Source: Treponema sp. (GTDB lineage: Bacteria > Spirochaetota > Spirochaetia > Treponematales > Treponemataceae). Taken from it: a DNA stretch of 64,000 bases. How positions within the stretch are numbered: the stretch's first letter is position 1; each line of letters starts with the position of its first letter. This document shows, in pieces, positions 44,631-52,927 of the stretch. The notes under the pieces were generated by a model. The model saw nothing but the letters and a program-made list of their open reading frames with translations. It was not told the origin of the DNA and did no database searches. The stretch lies in the NCBI GenBank assembly GCA_017484285.1, contig JAFUTH010000007.1:1-64000 (forward strand), written 5' to 3'. The translations under genes were made by a program, and so were the position numbers.

Positions 44631-45131
44631 ATGAAAGAAACAAACACATCAGAAGAATTATTTTTTTCTTTTAATCTTGGTGAGGGCATGTTCTCTGTTC
44701 CGGTCGCGCACGTCAAAGAGGTGTTTGATTTCACATCGCTCACGCCCGTTCCCAATTCGCTCCCGTATCTCAAGGGAGTCATGAATATCCGCGGCTCGGT
44801 CGTCTCCATCGTCGATTTGCGCAAATTGTTCGGATTCCAGCCGAGTGACGATTTTTCGGGCACGTCAGTCATCGACTTGGAGCTTCCGCAAGATGATGAC
44901 AAGCCGTTCGAGTTTTCTATCATTGCCGACAGTGTTGATGTCGTGAGCAATCTTACGATGATTCCCGCTGATTCTGTCTCGTACGGTATTCCCGAGCAGC
45001 AGCGGCATTTCGTCAAATCAGTTGCCCGCCGCGGAGATATGTTCATTCTCGTGCTCGATTTGGAAAAAATCATTTCGTTCATTGAGTCTGATGTTGAGGC
45101 AGCGAAGTCAATGGATATTCTTGCGCTGTAA
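44631..45131 (+). CDS. cheW: Chemotaxis coupling protein CheW
   Basis: 166 residues with a CheW domain close to consensus (MFSVPVAHVKEVFDF, LPYLKGVMNIRGSVVSIVDL). Second coupling protein of the window, transcribed away from the cheA operon from a back-to-back promoter and preceded by a GGAG Shine-Dalgarno. The C-terminal tail extends beyond the domain (SDVEAAKSMDILAL). Convergent with cheD. Confidence 0.93.
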   Translation: MKETNTSEELFFSFNLGEGMFSVPVAHVKEVFDFTSLTPVPNSLPYLKGVMNIRGSVVSIVDLRKLFGFQPSDDFSGTSVIDLELPQDDDKPFEFSIIADSVDVVSNLTMIPADSVSYGIPEQQRHFVKSVARRGDMFILVLDLEKIISFIESDVEAAKSMDILAL

Positions 45132-45155
45132 AATAGTGCGATTTGTGTGCGTGCG

Positions 45156-45749
45156 TTAATCGTCGGGGAACAAATTCTTTACTTCGGCGATTTTGATTGT
45201 TTCGATGTATGATTCTTCTTTTTTTTGCAGGCTGTCGCCCTCAAAATTGCCGTTATTGATGTATTTCATGTAGACCTTCGCGGTCTCGGGGTCAAAAAAG
45301 ATTTTTCGGGGCAAGTTTCCGCCCGTGTTCGACTTGATGACGGGGATATGCAGGTGCTCAAGGTAGTCAAACGCGAATTTGATGTTCACTTCGCCCACCT
45401 GTGCGCCCGTGTTTGCTGGCTGATTGAATACGTTGCTTCCACCGAATACTTTTGCCTGGAGATTTTTGATAGAAGCGCCTTTTGCCTTTAAATCGTTTAT
45501 GAGCAAATCAATCGCATATTCTCCGAATTTGCCCATCAGCTGCTCACCCTGTGCCTGGTCAAGGCTCGTGTCGCGGGCAAGCATAAAGTGATTGATGCCG
45601 CCGATTTTGTTTTCTTCATCAAAAAGCGCGATGCTGATGCATGAGCCGAGAACGGTAGAAATCATCTCCGGGCCACTCGAAGCATAATACTCGCCCGGAT
45701 AGATGGTCACTATTTCTTTGTTGAAGTGAGAGTCAAAGTACTTATTCAT
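45156..45749 (-). CDS. cheD: Chemoreceptor glutamine deamidase CheD
   Basis: 197 residues from ATG 45749. Catalytic Cys37 in STVLGSCISIALFD and His54 in GGINHFML, followed by the Thr/Ser-containing NLQAKVFGGSNVF segment. CheD deamidates receptor glutamines and works with CheC or CheX phosphatases in other bacteria; neither is in the window. Last gene of the ATPase-receptor-like-cheD run. An upstream TTG at 45755 is less likely. Confidence 0.93.
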   Translation of the reverse strand: MNKYFDSHFNKEIVTIYPGEYYASSGPEMISTVLGSCISIALFDEENKIGGINHFMLARDTSLDQAQGEQLMGKFGEYAIDLLINDLKAKGASIKNLQAKVFGGSNVFNQPANTGAQVGEVNIKFAFDYLEHLHIPVIKSNTGGNLPRKIFFDPETAKVYMKYINNGNFEGDSLQKKEESYIETIKIAEVKNLFPDD

Positions 45750-45758
45750 GAACAACCG

Positions 45759-47477
45759 TTAGAAGAACGTGACTTCTCCCGATGCCGCGCCCTTTTCGAT
45801 GTTAAAGCCGCCGATTTTACCGGCGGCTTCTTTGTGCGCCGTAATCGTAAAGTGTTTGATGACATCTTTGAACTTATCGCTTTTGATATCCCAGTTTGCC
45901 AAAGAGCGGTCGTGGAGAAGCGCCGTTTTCTTCATGGTGAGCGTGTGCTGTGATTCTTTGAGCGCGGAAATGAAGTCAGTGATTTCACCTCCGATTTTAT
46001 TCAAGTCCATAAGATTCTGCTGAACGGTGACACATTTGTTCTGGAATCCTTCGGGGAAGACCGTAAAGTTCGTGATGATAGAACTGAGCGTGTTTTTGCC
46101 GATTTTAAGCTCTTCGAAGAATTTTGCCTTGTGCTCGCGCAACTCGACCATGTTCTCGTTGTCTTTGGCGATTGACGTGGTGAAGTTGTTGAGCATGTTG
46201 CTCGTGTCCTGAATGAAGCTCTCGAGGAGTGCCTGCATTTCGTCGAGTGAAGCGTTCGCCGAGTTGATGAGGTTGTCCATGTCGGTGACTGAATCCTGAA
46301 CCGATTTGATTGCGTCGTTCTTTGAGACTTCGATTTGCTGCAAAATGCGGACGTGGTGCAGTCGGCTCATGACCGGGCGCAAGCCGTCGAATACCGAGTA
46401 GATGGTGCGCGCGCGCTGCGTGATGTTTTGGCACGTGTGGAGCAAATCTTTTTGGACGAGATGGTAATTGTTGAACTCGTTGAGAAGATTCTGGAAATTT
46501 GAGATGACTTCCCCGAGTCTGCGGTCAATGTTGTCGGGACTTGCCGAATAGTTGTTGAGATAGCGTGACTCAAAGTCGAGGCGCGCAGAGTCGATTGCGT
46601 CGAGTGTGTCGATGACGCGCTGCCAGTTGTGGTCGAACGTAGAGCAACTCTTTGAGACGTGTGAGTTGATGTCGGTCAGGACGTCGCAGGCAAGCTCATA
46701 CAGCGAGATGTTGAAGCAGATGTAGTCGAGCTCTTCGTCAGAGCCTGCCATCGGAACGGGCGAATTGGTGATTTCTTTGATACAGCTTGCGACATGCTGC
46801 AATGACTGGCTGATAATGTCCTGAAGCTGCAAGCCTTCCATCGCTTTTTGAATCGGCGGATAAATGGAATCGATGGAGTTCTCCATGCTTGAGAGCGGCG
46901 CGGTAACTCCGGTGATGAGTTTTTTGACATCAGTGGTATTTTCGCCGCCTTGAGACGAAAGATTTTTTTGTGAGTTGATGATGCCAGAGAAAATCGATTT
47001 GAGCGTGTTGATGTATTCGAGAAGATGCGCTTCCTCGTCGCTCAGTTTGTCGGCAAAAAGGCTCATGTCGCCCGAGAGACGCTGCAAGTTCTCGGTGATG
47101 CGGCTGAATGCCTGGCCCTTTTCGCCCGATTTGATTGAGACGACCATTGCGTTGAGCGCGATAAGGCTCATCTGCTCGGAATCCTCTTTGATGCCTGCAA
47201 TCATTTTGTCCAATTCGCTCAAATCGGTGATTTTTTCGTTGAGTTTGTCGAAGAGCGGATTGTATTTTGCGCCGTAATCGGTGAATAGTTCTTTTTCGCG
47301 CACGGATGACGAATCCTGACCATAGTTAAGATTCGTGAGCATTTCGCGCAGGGATTGAAGCGCAGTGTGTCCGCCTCTGTTCAGAAGGGAAGGAAAGAGA
47401 TTTCCAAGCTGAAGAAAAATGCTTTCTGATTTTGAGCTGATTGAATTGATTCTTGAAACTGCGTCGTTAAGTTCCAT
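45759..47477 (-). CDS. Soluble coiled-coil protein with degenerate receptor signalling tip
   Basis: 572 residues, almost wholly helical, with no membrane helix or sensor domain. SEQMSLIALNAMVVSIKSGE (about 100-119) and GQAFSRITENLQRLSGDM follow the pattern of the MCP hairpin tip ([16 protein letters not shown]...[13 protein letters not shown]) but with many changes. The C-terminus is KGAASGEVTFF, again ending in aromatics. It may be a cytoplasmic array component or a positional adaptor. It lies between the MinD/FlhG-like ATPase and cheD, with 21- and 9-base gaps. AAGGA Shine-Dalgarno. Confidence 0.75.
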   Translation of the reverse strand: MELNDAVSRINSISSKSESIFLQLGNLFPSLLNRGGHTALQSLREMLTNLNYGQDSSSVREKELFTDYGAKYNPLFDKLNEKITDLSELDKMIAGIKEDSEQMSLIALNAMVVSIKSGEKGQAFSRITENLQRLSGDMSLFADKLSDEEAHLLEYINTLKSIFSGIINSQKNLSSQGGENTTDVKKLITGVTAPLSSMENSIDSIYPPIQKAMEGLQLQDIISQSLQHVASCIKEITNSPVPMAGSDEELDYICFNISLYELACDVLTDINSHVSKSCSTFDHNWQRVIDTLDAIDSARLDFESRYLNNYSASPDNIDRRLGEVISNFQNLLNEFNNYHLVQKDLLHTCQNITQRARTIYSVFDGLRPVMSRLHHVRILQQIEVSKNDAIKSVQDSVTDMDNLINSANASLDEMQALLESFIQDTSNMLNNFTTSIAKDNENMVELREHKAKFFEELKIGKNTLSSIITNFTVFPEGFQNKCVTVQQNLMDLNKIGGEITDFISALKESQHTLTMKKTALLHDRSLANWDIKSDKFKDVIKHFTITAHKEAAGKIGGFNIEKGAASGEVTFF

Positions 47478-47498
47478 ATGTGATTCCTTTGTAAAAAA

Positions 47499-48479
47499 TT
47501 ATTCTGCGAATTCCGCAGAGAGATTTTCCAAATCTTCGTCTGAGAAATTCTCAGTGTCGAACATTTCCATTTCATTGTACTCGTAAGAGTGCTGCAGAAT
47601 TCTGTCCGTTGCTGTTTGTATCGCACTGACGAATTTGCAGTCCGGGGCAGTGAGCGCGAGCGGCTTTCGTAATGCGACGGCATAGCTGACCCGTTCATCT
47701 TTTGGCAAAAATCCGACGAAATCCATTTTGATTCCCAGTTTGTTTTGCACGAGCGAGCGAAGCCGTTTTGCCATGTCCAAATCTTGAGCCGTCTCGCCCA
47801 TGTTCACGATGACCTGCGGGCGATACTTTTTGAGCTCTTCCAACGGACCGGAAGAAGACTCTTTAAAGGTATCGGCAGTTTTTGCGACCAAATCAATAAA
47901 AGAAGTTTCGGTTCCTGACGAACTGTTTCGGATAAAATCGTTGATGAAAATGCGCTCTTCGCTCCGGAGCTTGAATTGCTGCGTAAAGAAGCGGAATGCG
48001 GCTGATTTTAAAAACGAATAGGCGTTTAAGATTGACGTGATTTCCGGCGTGGTGACGAGGATTGAATTGTACGTCGTGAGATAAAAATCGAGCGTGTTGT
48101 AGGTTGTGCCCGCGCCCAAATCGAGGATAACGTAGTCCGCTTCGAGCGAGTTGAGTTTTCGGATAATCTTTTTTTTGGTGAAGGCGTCCATGTTCGCCGT
48201 GCCCGGATACAAGCAGTCGCCCGCGATGAACTGGAGATTGGGAACGCCCGTTTCCTGGAGCAGTTCGCTTAGCTCATTCGCCTGCTTGTAGATGAAGTTT
48301 CCCATGCCTGCGTGATTGTTTTTGAGACCGAGCAATGTATGCAAGTTTGCACCGCCGAAGTCGAAATCGCAGAGAATGACGCGTTTGTCTTTTTGTGCCA
48401 GCGTAATCGCGAGGTTTACCGCGGTGGAGCTTTTGCCGACTCCGCCCTTTCCGCTCGCAATTGGGAGAATGTTAACCAT
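47499..48479 (-). CDS. MinD/ParA-superfamily ATPase, FlhG/ParC-like
   Basis: 326 residues with deviant Walker A KGGVGKSSTAVNLA (11-24), CDFDFGGANLHTLLG and YVILDLGAGTTYNTLDF. It groups with MinD-like ATPases such as FlhG, which controls flagellar number and place, and ParC, which positions chemotaxis arrays. Given the downstream receptor-like protein and cheD, array or flagellar positioning is the likely job. No FlhF gene is adjacent. TATACT lies nine bases before ATG and no Shine-Dalgarno is seen. Confidence 0.85.
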   Translation of the reverse strand: MVNILPIASGKGGVGKSSTAVNLAITLAQKDKRVILCDFDFGGANLHTLLGLKNNHAGMGNFIYKQANELSELLQETGVPNLQFIAGDCLYPGTANMDAFTKKKIIRKLNSLEADYVILDLGAGTTYNTLDFYLTTYNSILVTTPEITSILNAYSFLKSAAFRFFTQQFKLRSEERIFINDFIRNSSSGTETSFIDLVAKTADTFKESSSGPLEELKKYRPQVIVNMGETAQDLDMAKRLRSLVQNKLGIKMDFVGFLPKDERVSYAVALRKPLALTAPDCKFVSAIQTATDRILQHSYEYNEMEMFDTENFSDEDLENLSAEFAE

Positions 48480-48538
48480 ATCTTAAAAAGTATAACTGCA
48501 ATTCTTCAAAAATAATAGTTTTTTTGCGTTATTTTTTA

Positions 48539-48544
48539 TATATT
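48539..48544 (+). promoter_or_regulatory. -10 element six bases before the TPR lipoprotein gene
   Basis: TATATT, six bases, ATG 48551. No clear -35 and no Shine-Dalgarno. Confidence 0.35.
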
Positions 48545-48550
48545 TTCGAT

Positions 48551-49180
48551 ATGTACAGAGCCTTTTTTGTTTTGACCGTGCTTTTTTCGTTTTTTTTGTT
48601 CTCGTGCTCGAAGCCAGGAGATTTGACTATCAGTCGGGCAATGAAGTCATATCAGTCGCAAGACTATGACACCGCACTCTCGCTTTTTAAGGAATCGCTT
48701 GAAGAAGATTCGCATTATTCGCCGGAACTGATTTACAATTTTATCGCGTCAATTTATTTGCAGCAGGATGATGTCGAGAACGCGCTTGTGTATCAGGAAA
48801 AAAGCGTTGAGATTCACCCCGAGTATCGGGCTCTTGTGTCGCTCGGCATGAATTACCATCTTTTGGGTCGAGACGAAGAAGCCGAGCGCACGTACCAAAA
48901 AGCAATCGAATTGAATCCGCAGAAGGGCGAGGCGTATGCAAGCCTGGGCGCGCTTTATCTCGGGCAAGGCTCGTTCAGCGCGGCGGTCGAAAATCTCAAA
49001 AAAGCCGCCGACTATGAGCCGAAAATCGCCGTCATTCATGCAAATCTTGCGATTGCCTATGCCGCTTCGGGAGATGCAGACGGCTCGGAGCGTGAATTCA
49101 AAATCGCCGAAGAATTGAACTGCGAGAATTTAGAGGAATTCAAAGCCCGCGCCGACGAATTAGCGGTCGGAAAAAAATAA
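48551..49180 (+). CDS. TPR-repeat lipoprotein
   Basis: 209 residues from ATG 48551. Signal with lipobox LFSC (Cys 19 in FFLFSCSKPGDL), then at least four tetratricopeptide repeats (YDTALSLFKESLEEDSHYSP; EEAERTYQKAIELNPQKGEA; SFSAAVENLKKAADYEPKIA). Probably a periplasmic-face scaffold in the outer or inner membrane; partner unknown. An in-frame start at 48524 would place extra residues before the signal and is unlikely. It precedes the tetR promoter by 13 bases. Confidence 0.85.
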   Translation: MYRAFFVLTVLFSFFLFSCSKPGDLTISRAMKSYQSQDYDTALSLFKESLEEDSHYSPELIYNFIASIYLQQDDVENALVYQEKSVEIHPEYRALVSLGMNYHLLGRDEEAERTYQKAIELNPQKGEAYASLGALYLGQGSFSAAVENLKKAADYEPKIAVIHANLAIAYAASGDADGSEREFKIAEELNCENLEEFKARADELAVGKK

Positions 49181-49193
49181 ATTCACATTTTTG

Positions 49194-49245
49194 TTGACAT
49201 GTTACCGAATGTTCGGTATATTTCAGTTACCGTCTGTTCGGTAAC
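49194..49245 (+). promoter_or_regulatory. tetR/efflux promoter with two operators
   Basis: Consensus promoter TTGACA (49194-49199), 17 bases, TATATT (49217-49222). Operator 1 is GTTACCGAA-TG-TTCGGTA (49201-49218), filling the spacer. Operator 2 is GTTACCGTCTGTTCGGTAAC (49226-49245), at the transcription start. Centres are 25 bp apart. Binding would block RNA polymerase, giving autorepression of the regulator and efflux genes. Confidence 0.8.
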
Positions 49246-49250
49246 TAATT

Positions 49251-50510
49251 ATGGCACGCGATAGCACTAAGTCAACAAAAGAACTCATTCTCGATGCGGC
49301 ATTCTCGTTCTACGAAGAGCCTGTTTTTAAGGACTTCTCAATGCGCGAACTTGCGGCAAAAGTTGGGGTCTCAAAGCCCGCGATTTACCGTCACTTCGAC
49401 GGCAAAGAGGCAGTCATTGCGGCAATGGAAAACCGCGTGTTCGACACAATGGCGAGCTATCTTCAAAACATCAGCAAGGACGTGCAGTCGTCAAAACTCC
49501 CGCTCGCAAGTCTCATCGATTACTTTATCGAGCATCCGTGCTACATCAATTATTTCCTGTATCAGTTCTCTTCCGAAAAAAACTACGAAAAGCGTATTTT
49601 TGAGTCGCTTTTCGCGCGAAATGTCGTGCTCGCTGACGGATATGAGTCGGTCGAGAGCTATGAGGCGGTTGTCGCCGCCGATGCGTTCTTCTTAACAAAG
49701 CAAAGCTACGTGGGCACGTCGATTTTCTTCTTCGTAAAAACGCTCGAAATCTTGCGCAAACAGGGAAAGATTGCCAGTGAGCCGCAGGATTATGCAAAAA
49801 AGCTCGTTGATTTTTTGGCGGCGGGCTTCCGTGGCTCAACGGTCGAGGGCGATTTTTTGCATCCCGTTGAGATTTCGCCTGAGCGTACGGCGGAGATTCA
49901 AAAACTCTGCGCAATCGACGAGAGCATGCTTCCCGCCGAGAACCGCATTTTTGTCGCGCTCGCAAACGTTATCCGCAAGTACAAGCCCTCGGGCGTTACG
50001 GTCGAGCGCATTGCCGACGAGCTTAACATGGCAAAGTCGAGCCTGTACGAGTATTTTGAGAACAAAAATCAGATGGTCAAGCAGCTCGTAAACAACGAAA
50101 TCGCGCTTTTGCACACGCTCATCACCGAAAACAGCGTCGAGGCGGCGAATTTTACGGAATATCTGTTCATCTTGGTCTGGACGGAATTCGAGTATTTTTC
50201 AAAACGCCCGTCACTCATTCCGATTTGCGGCTGGCTTTTGATGATGAACGACACGACGTTCGAGGAACGCAAACAGCGGCTTGGGGAAGAAAATTGCGAC
50301 GACTTGCGGAATCCCTGGGAAAAGCGGATTCCGAGCGAAGTTGAGCGCCCCGACTTGGGATTTGCCTGCTCGCCGCATATTTTAATCCAGTGGGGCGGGG
50401 TGCTTCCGATTGCGTTTTTCATTCAGGCGGTCGACAAAGGCTGGTCTGACGAAAAGCAGCGGGAAGGAATCAGTATTTTGCTCGATTTTATCATGAACGG
50501 GGTCAAATAA
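49251..50510 (+). CDS. Double-headed TetR-type regulator
   Basis: 419 residues, about twice the usual TetR length. Two TetR HTH domains: residues 8-55 (MRELAAKVGVSKPAIYRHFD) and about 226-275 (VTVERIADELNMAKSSLYEY), each followed by a helical region like a TetR ligand domain. It probably arose by fusion of two tetR genes or internal duplication, and may bind as a pseudo-dimer. The two operators upstream suit such a protein. Expected to repress the following TolC/MFP/RND genes. No Shine-Dalgarno before ATG. Confidence 0.85.
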   Translation: MARDSTKSTKELILDAAFSFYEEPVFKDFSMRELAAKVGVSKPAIYRHFDGKEAVIAAMENRVFDTMASYLQNISKDVQSSKLPLASLIDYFIEHPCYINYFLYQFSSEKNYEKRIFESLFARNVVLADGYESVESYEAVVAADAFFLTKQSYVGTSIFFFVKTLEILRKQGKIASEPQDYAKKLVDFLAAGFRGSTVEGDFLHPVEISPERTAEIQKLCAIDESMLPAENRIFVALANVIRKYKPSGVTVERIADELNMAKSSLYEYFENKNQMVKQLVNNEIALLHTLITENSVEAANFTEYLFILVWTEFEYFSKRPSLIPICGWLLMMNDTTFEERKQRLGEENCDDLRNPWEKRIPSEVERPDLGFACSPHILIQWGGVLPIAFFIQAVDKGWSDEKQREGISILLDFIMNGVK

Positions 50511-50550
50511 CATGAAAATGGAAACAGTACGAACTATATCAGGAGGACTT

Positions 50551-51978
50551 ATGAAAAAATCACTGAAAAAAGCAGCAAGCCTGTTTTTCATCGGATGCGT
50601 CGCAACGGTTTTTTCGTTTGCGCAGACGGCTTCCGCTGAGGGTGAGGCAGAGCCTGCAAAAACCGACGTTGTAAAGCTCACGCTCGATGATGCGATAAAA
50701 TACGCGCTCGACAATAGCCGCACGCTCAAAAGCAACGACATCGATTTGGAAATCAAAGCACGCGCGTCAAAATATTCGTGGAACGTGTTTTTGCCGACGG
50801 TACAGGCAACCGGCACGATGAGCCGCGCGACTGAGTACAGCCCGTCAAATTACGCGCTGTACAACAATGTGCTTTCACCGATTTTGAATTTGCCGCAGGC
50901 GTCGACTGATTTTGCTGACGAAGAAGCGCACTGGTCGGTCGTTGGCGGTGTTTCTGTCGGGCTGAATCTGTCGCTCGCATACATTCAGCAGATTCGCGCG
51001 GCAAAGGCTGACTATGAACTTGGCAAAATTTCATGGGAGCAGAGCAACAATGAAACAATCGTGAACATCAAAAAGCTCTTCTACGGCTTGCTCGTCCAGC
51101 AGGAAAATCTCAAGATTCAGGAAACGACGCTCGAAAACGCGCGCCAGCGATACAATCAGGCGAGCACCAATTTTAGAAACGGCGCGATTCCCCGAATCCA
51201 GATGTTGCAGGCGCAGGTCAACTACGAGAACACAAAGCCCGACGTTGAGGACGCAGAGCGCGCCGTTGCCCAGCAGCTCGATACGTTCGCGTTCTTGATT
51301 GGTCTTCCGGTCGGCACAAACCTTGAGCTTGAAGGCTCTATCGAGCCGGTGTACATCGAAGCGAACGCAGACGATTTGCTCGCAAAGTACAAGGACGAAA
51401 GTCTCGACATCAGGACAATGAAAAAAACAATCGAGAAGATGAAGATGCAGCTCTCGGCGCTCAATCTCTCAAGCTACACGCCCGCGCTTTCGCTCAATTA
51501 CGCATGGCAGCCGGCATATCTCGGCGACGCGTTCAGTTTTATGGGCGACATCGGCAAAGATGACATGTGGTACGACTCGGGCGCGTTCAGCGTTACGCTC
51601 GCATGGAATCTTACGAACATGCTTCCGTTCAGCTCGAATCGCCAGTCAGCGGCGGACTTGCGCGCGAATATCGCAAAGCTTGAGCTTACGATGGAAACGC
51701 TGGAAGAAAACCAGAAGATTCAAGTGCGGACGGCGGTGGACACGCTCAACGCGGCAAAAGAGCAGATTGACTCGATGGGGCGCACGGTGGAAGTCGCGCA
51801 GGAAGCCTACGACATGTCTGCCCGCTCATATCGGAACGGAACGATGGAATTGCTCGACTTGCGCGACGCCGAAAGCTCGCTCAATCAGGCAAAACTCGGT
51901 CTCTTGAGCAAAAAAATGTCGTACATAACGGCATTGATGGATTTGGAAACAACATTGCACACAACGCTTACGAAATAG
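50551..51978 (+). CDS. TolC-family outer-membrane efflux protein
   Basis: 475 residues from ATG 50551, with AGGAGG five bases upstream. Signal peptide ending SFAQTASA. Two repeated halves of coiled-coil and beta-strand, with LTLDDAIKYALDNSRTLKSN and AKADYELGKISWEQSNNETI in the first half, and YDMSARSYRNGTMELLDLRD in the second, all typical of OEP repeats. Forms the exit duct of the RND pump. Follows tetR by 40 bases. Confidence 0.92.
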   Translation: MKKSLKKAASLFFIGCVATVFSFAQTASAEGEAEPAKTDVVKLTLDDAIKYALDNSRTLKSNDIDLEIKARASKYSWNVFLPTVQATGTMSRATEYSPSNYALYNNVLSPILNLPQASTDFADEEAHWSVVGGVSVGLNLSLAYIQQIRAAKADYELGKISWEQSNNETIVNIKKLFYGLLVQQENLKIQETTLENARQRYNQASTNFRNGAIPRIQMLQAQVNYENTKPDVEDAERAVAQQLDTFAFLIGLPVGTNLELEGSIEPVYIEANADDLLAKYKDESLDIRTMKKTIEKMKMQLSALNLSSYTPALSLNYAWQPAYLGDAFSFMGDIGKDDMWYDSGAFSVTLAWNLTNMLPFSSNRQSAADLRANIAKLELTMETLEENQKIQVRTAVDTLNAAKEQIDSMGRTVEVAQEAYDMSARSYRNGTMELLDLRDAESSLNQAKLGLLSKKMSYITALMDLETTLHTTLTK

Positions 51979-51997
51979 GAACTAATTGGAGGAACAT

Positions 51998-52918
51998 ATG
52001 AAACGAACGGCAAAATCAGTAATTACAATCACGTCGGCGATTGCGGCTCTTACGTTCATGAGCTGCGGTCCCAAAAAGGCTGCTGAAACGGAGCAAAAGG
52101 AAGTTGAGACGCTTTACGCAGTTTCTACATACAAAACGGTCGAAGGAAATCTTGACGACTACCTTGAATTCGGTGGCGACGTTGCTTCGGTAAACGAAGT
52201 CATGGTGCTTCCAGATCAGGCCGGAAAAGTCACGAACATTCTCGTGAAAGTCGGCGACATGGTGCGAAAAGACCAGGTTATCGCGTACGTAAACCCGCTC
52301 CGTGCCGGCGTTGTCTATAACGACAGCCCAGTTCGCGCGCCAATTGCAGGACGAATCACTTCGCTTCCTGCGACGGTCGGCTCAACGGTGTCGCAGTCAT
52401 CTTCAATCGCGAAAGTCGCGCGCACTGACGACCTTGAAATCAGAATCGCGATTGCCGAGCGTTTCGTAAGCCGAATCTCAAACGGGCAGGGCGCGACGGT
52501 CACGTTTGACGCGTATCCGAGCGTTGAATTCGGCGCGAAAGTGTTTGAGGTCAGCCCGGTTCTTGATACCTCAACGCGCACGATGAGCGTAAAACTCCGC
52601 CTTGATCCGCCGGATTCCCGCGTCAAAGTCGGCATGTACGGACGAGTCCGCCTTGTGACCGACAGCGTAAAGAACGCGATTGTGCTCCCTGCCTCGGCAT
52701 TGATTACGCGCGACGGAAAGGATTACGTCTTCGTTATTACCAGCCCCAAATCGGGCAAAAATGCGGCGGTCGTCGGCTTAAAGCCGGTCACAAAAGGCAT
52801 TTCGGTCGACAACAAGGTTGAAATCACAAAAGGTCTTGAAGCGGGCGAAGAAGTCGTTGTCAAAGGACAGACGCTGCTCAACGACGGCTCTAAGGTAAAC
52901 ATCGTTTCGTCTAACTAG
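51998..52918 (+). CDS. RND efflux periplasmic adaptor (membrane fusion protein)
   Basis: 306 residues from ATG 51998 (GGAGG six bases upstream). Lipobox FMSCG, so anchored by lipid. Biotinyl-lipoyl-like domain (VLPDQAGKVTNILVKVGDMV, then APIAGRITSLPATVGSTV), a short hairpin, then beta-barrel and membrane-proximal domains (VKVGMYGRVRLV, GLEAGEEVVVKGQTLLNDG). Joins the inner-membrane pump to TolC. Short hairpin and small size resemble adaptors of anaerobe pumps. Confidence 0.93.
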   Translation: MKRTAKSVITITSAIAALTFMSCGPKKAAETEQKEVETLYAVSTYKTVEGNLDDYLEFGGDVASVNEVMVLPDQAGKVTNILVKVGDMVRKDQVIAYVNPLRAGVVYNDSPVRAPIAGRITSLPATVGSTVSQSSSIAKVARTDDLEIRIAIAERFVSRISNGQGATVTFDAYPSVEFGAKVFEVSPVLDTSTRTMSVKLRLDPPDSRVKVGMYGRVRLVTDSVKNAIVLPASALITRDGKDYVFVITSPKSGKNAAVVGLKPVTKGISVDNKVEITKGLEAGEEVVVKGQTLLNDGSKVNIVSSN

Positions 52919-52927
52919 GAGAGGTTC

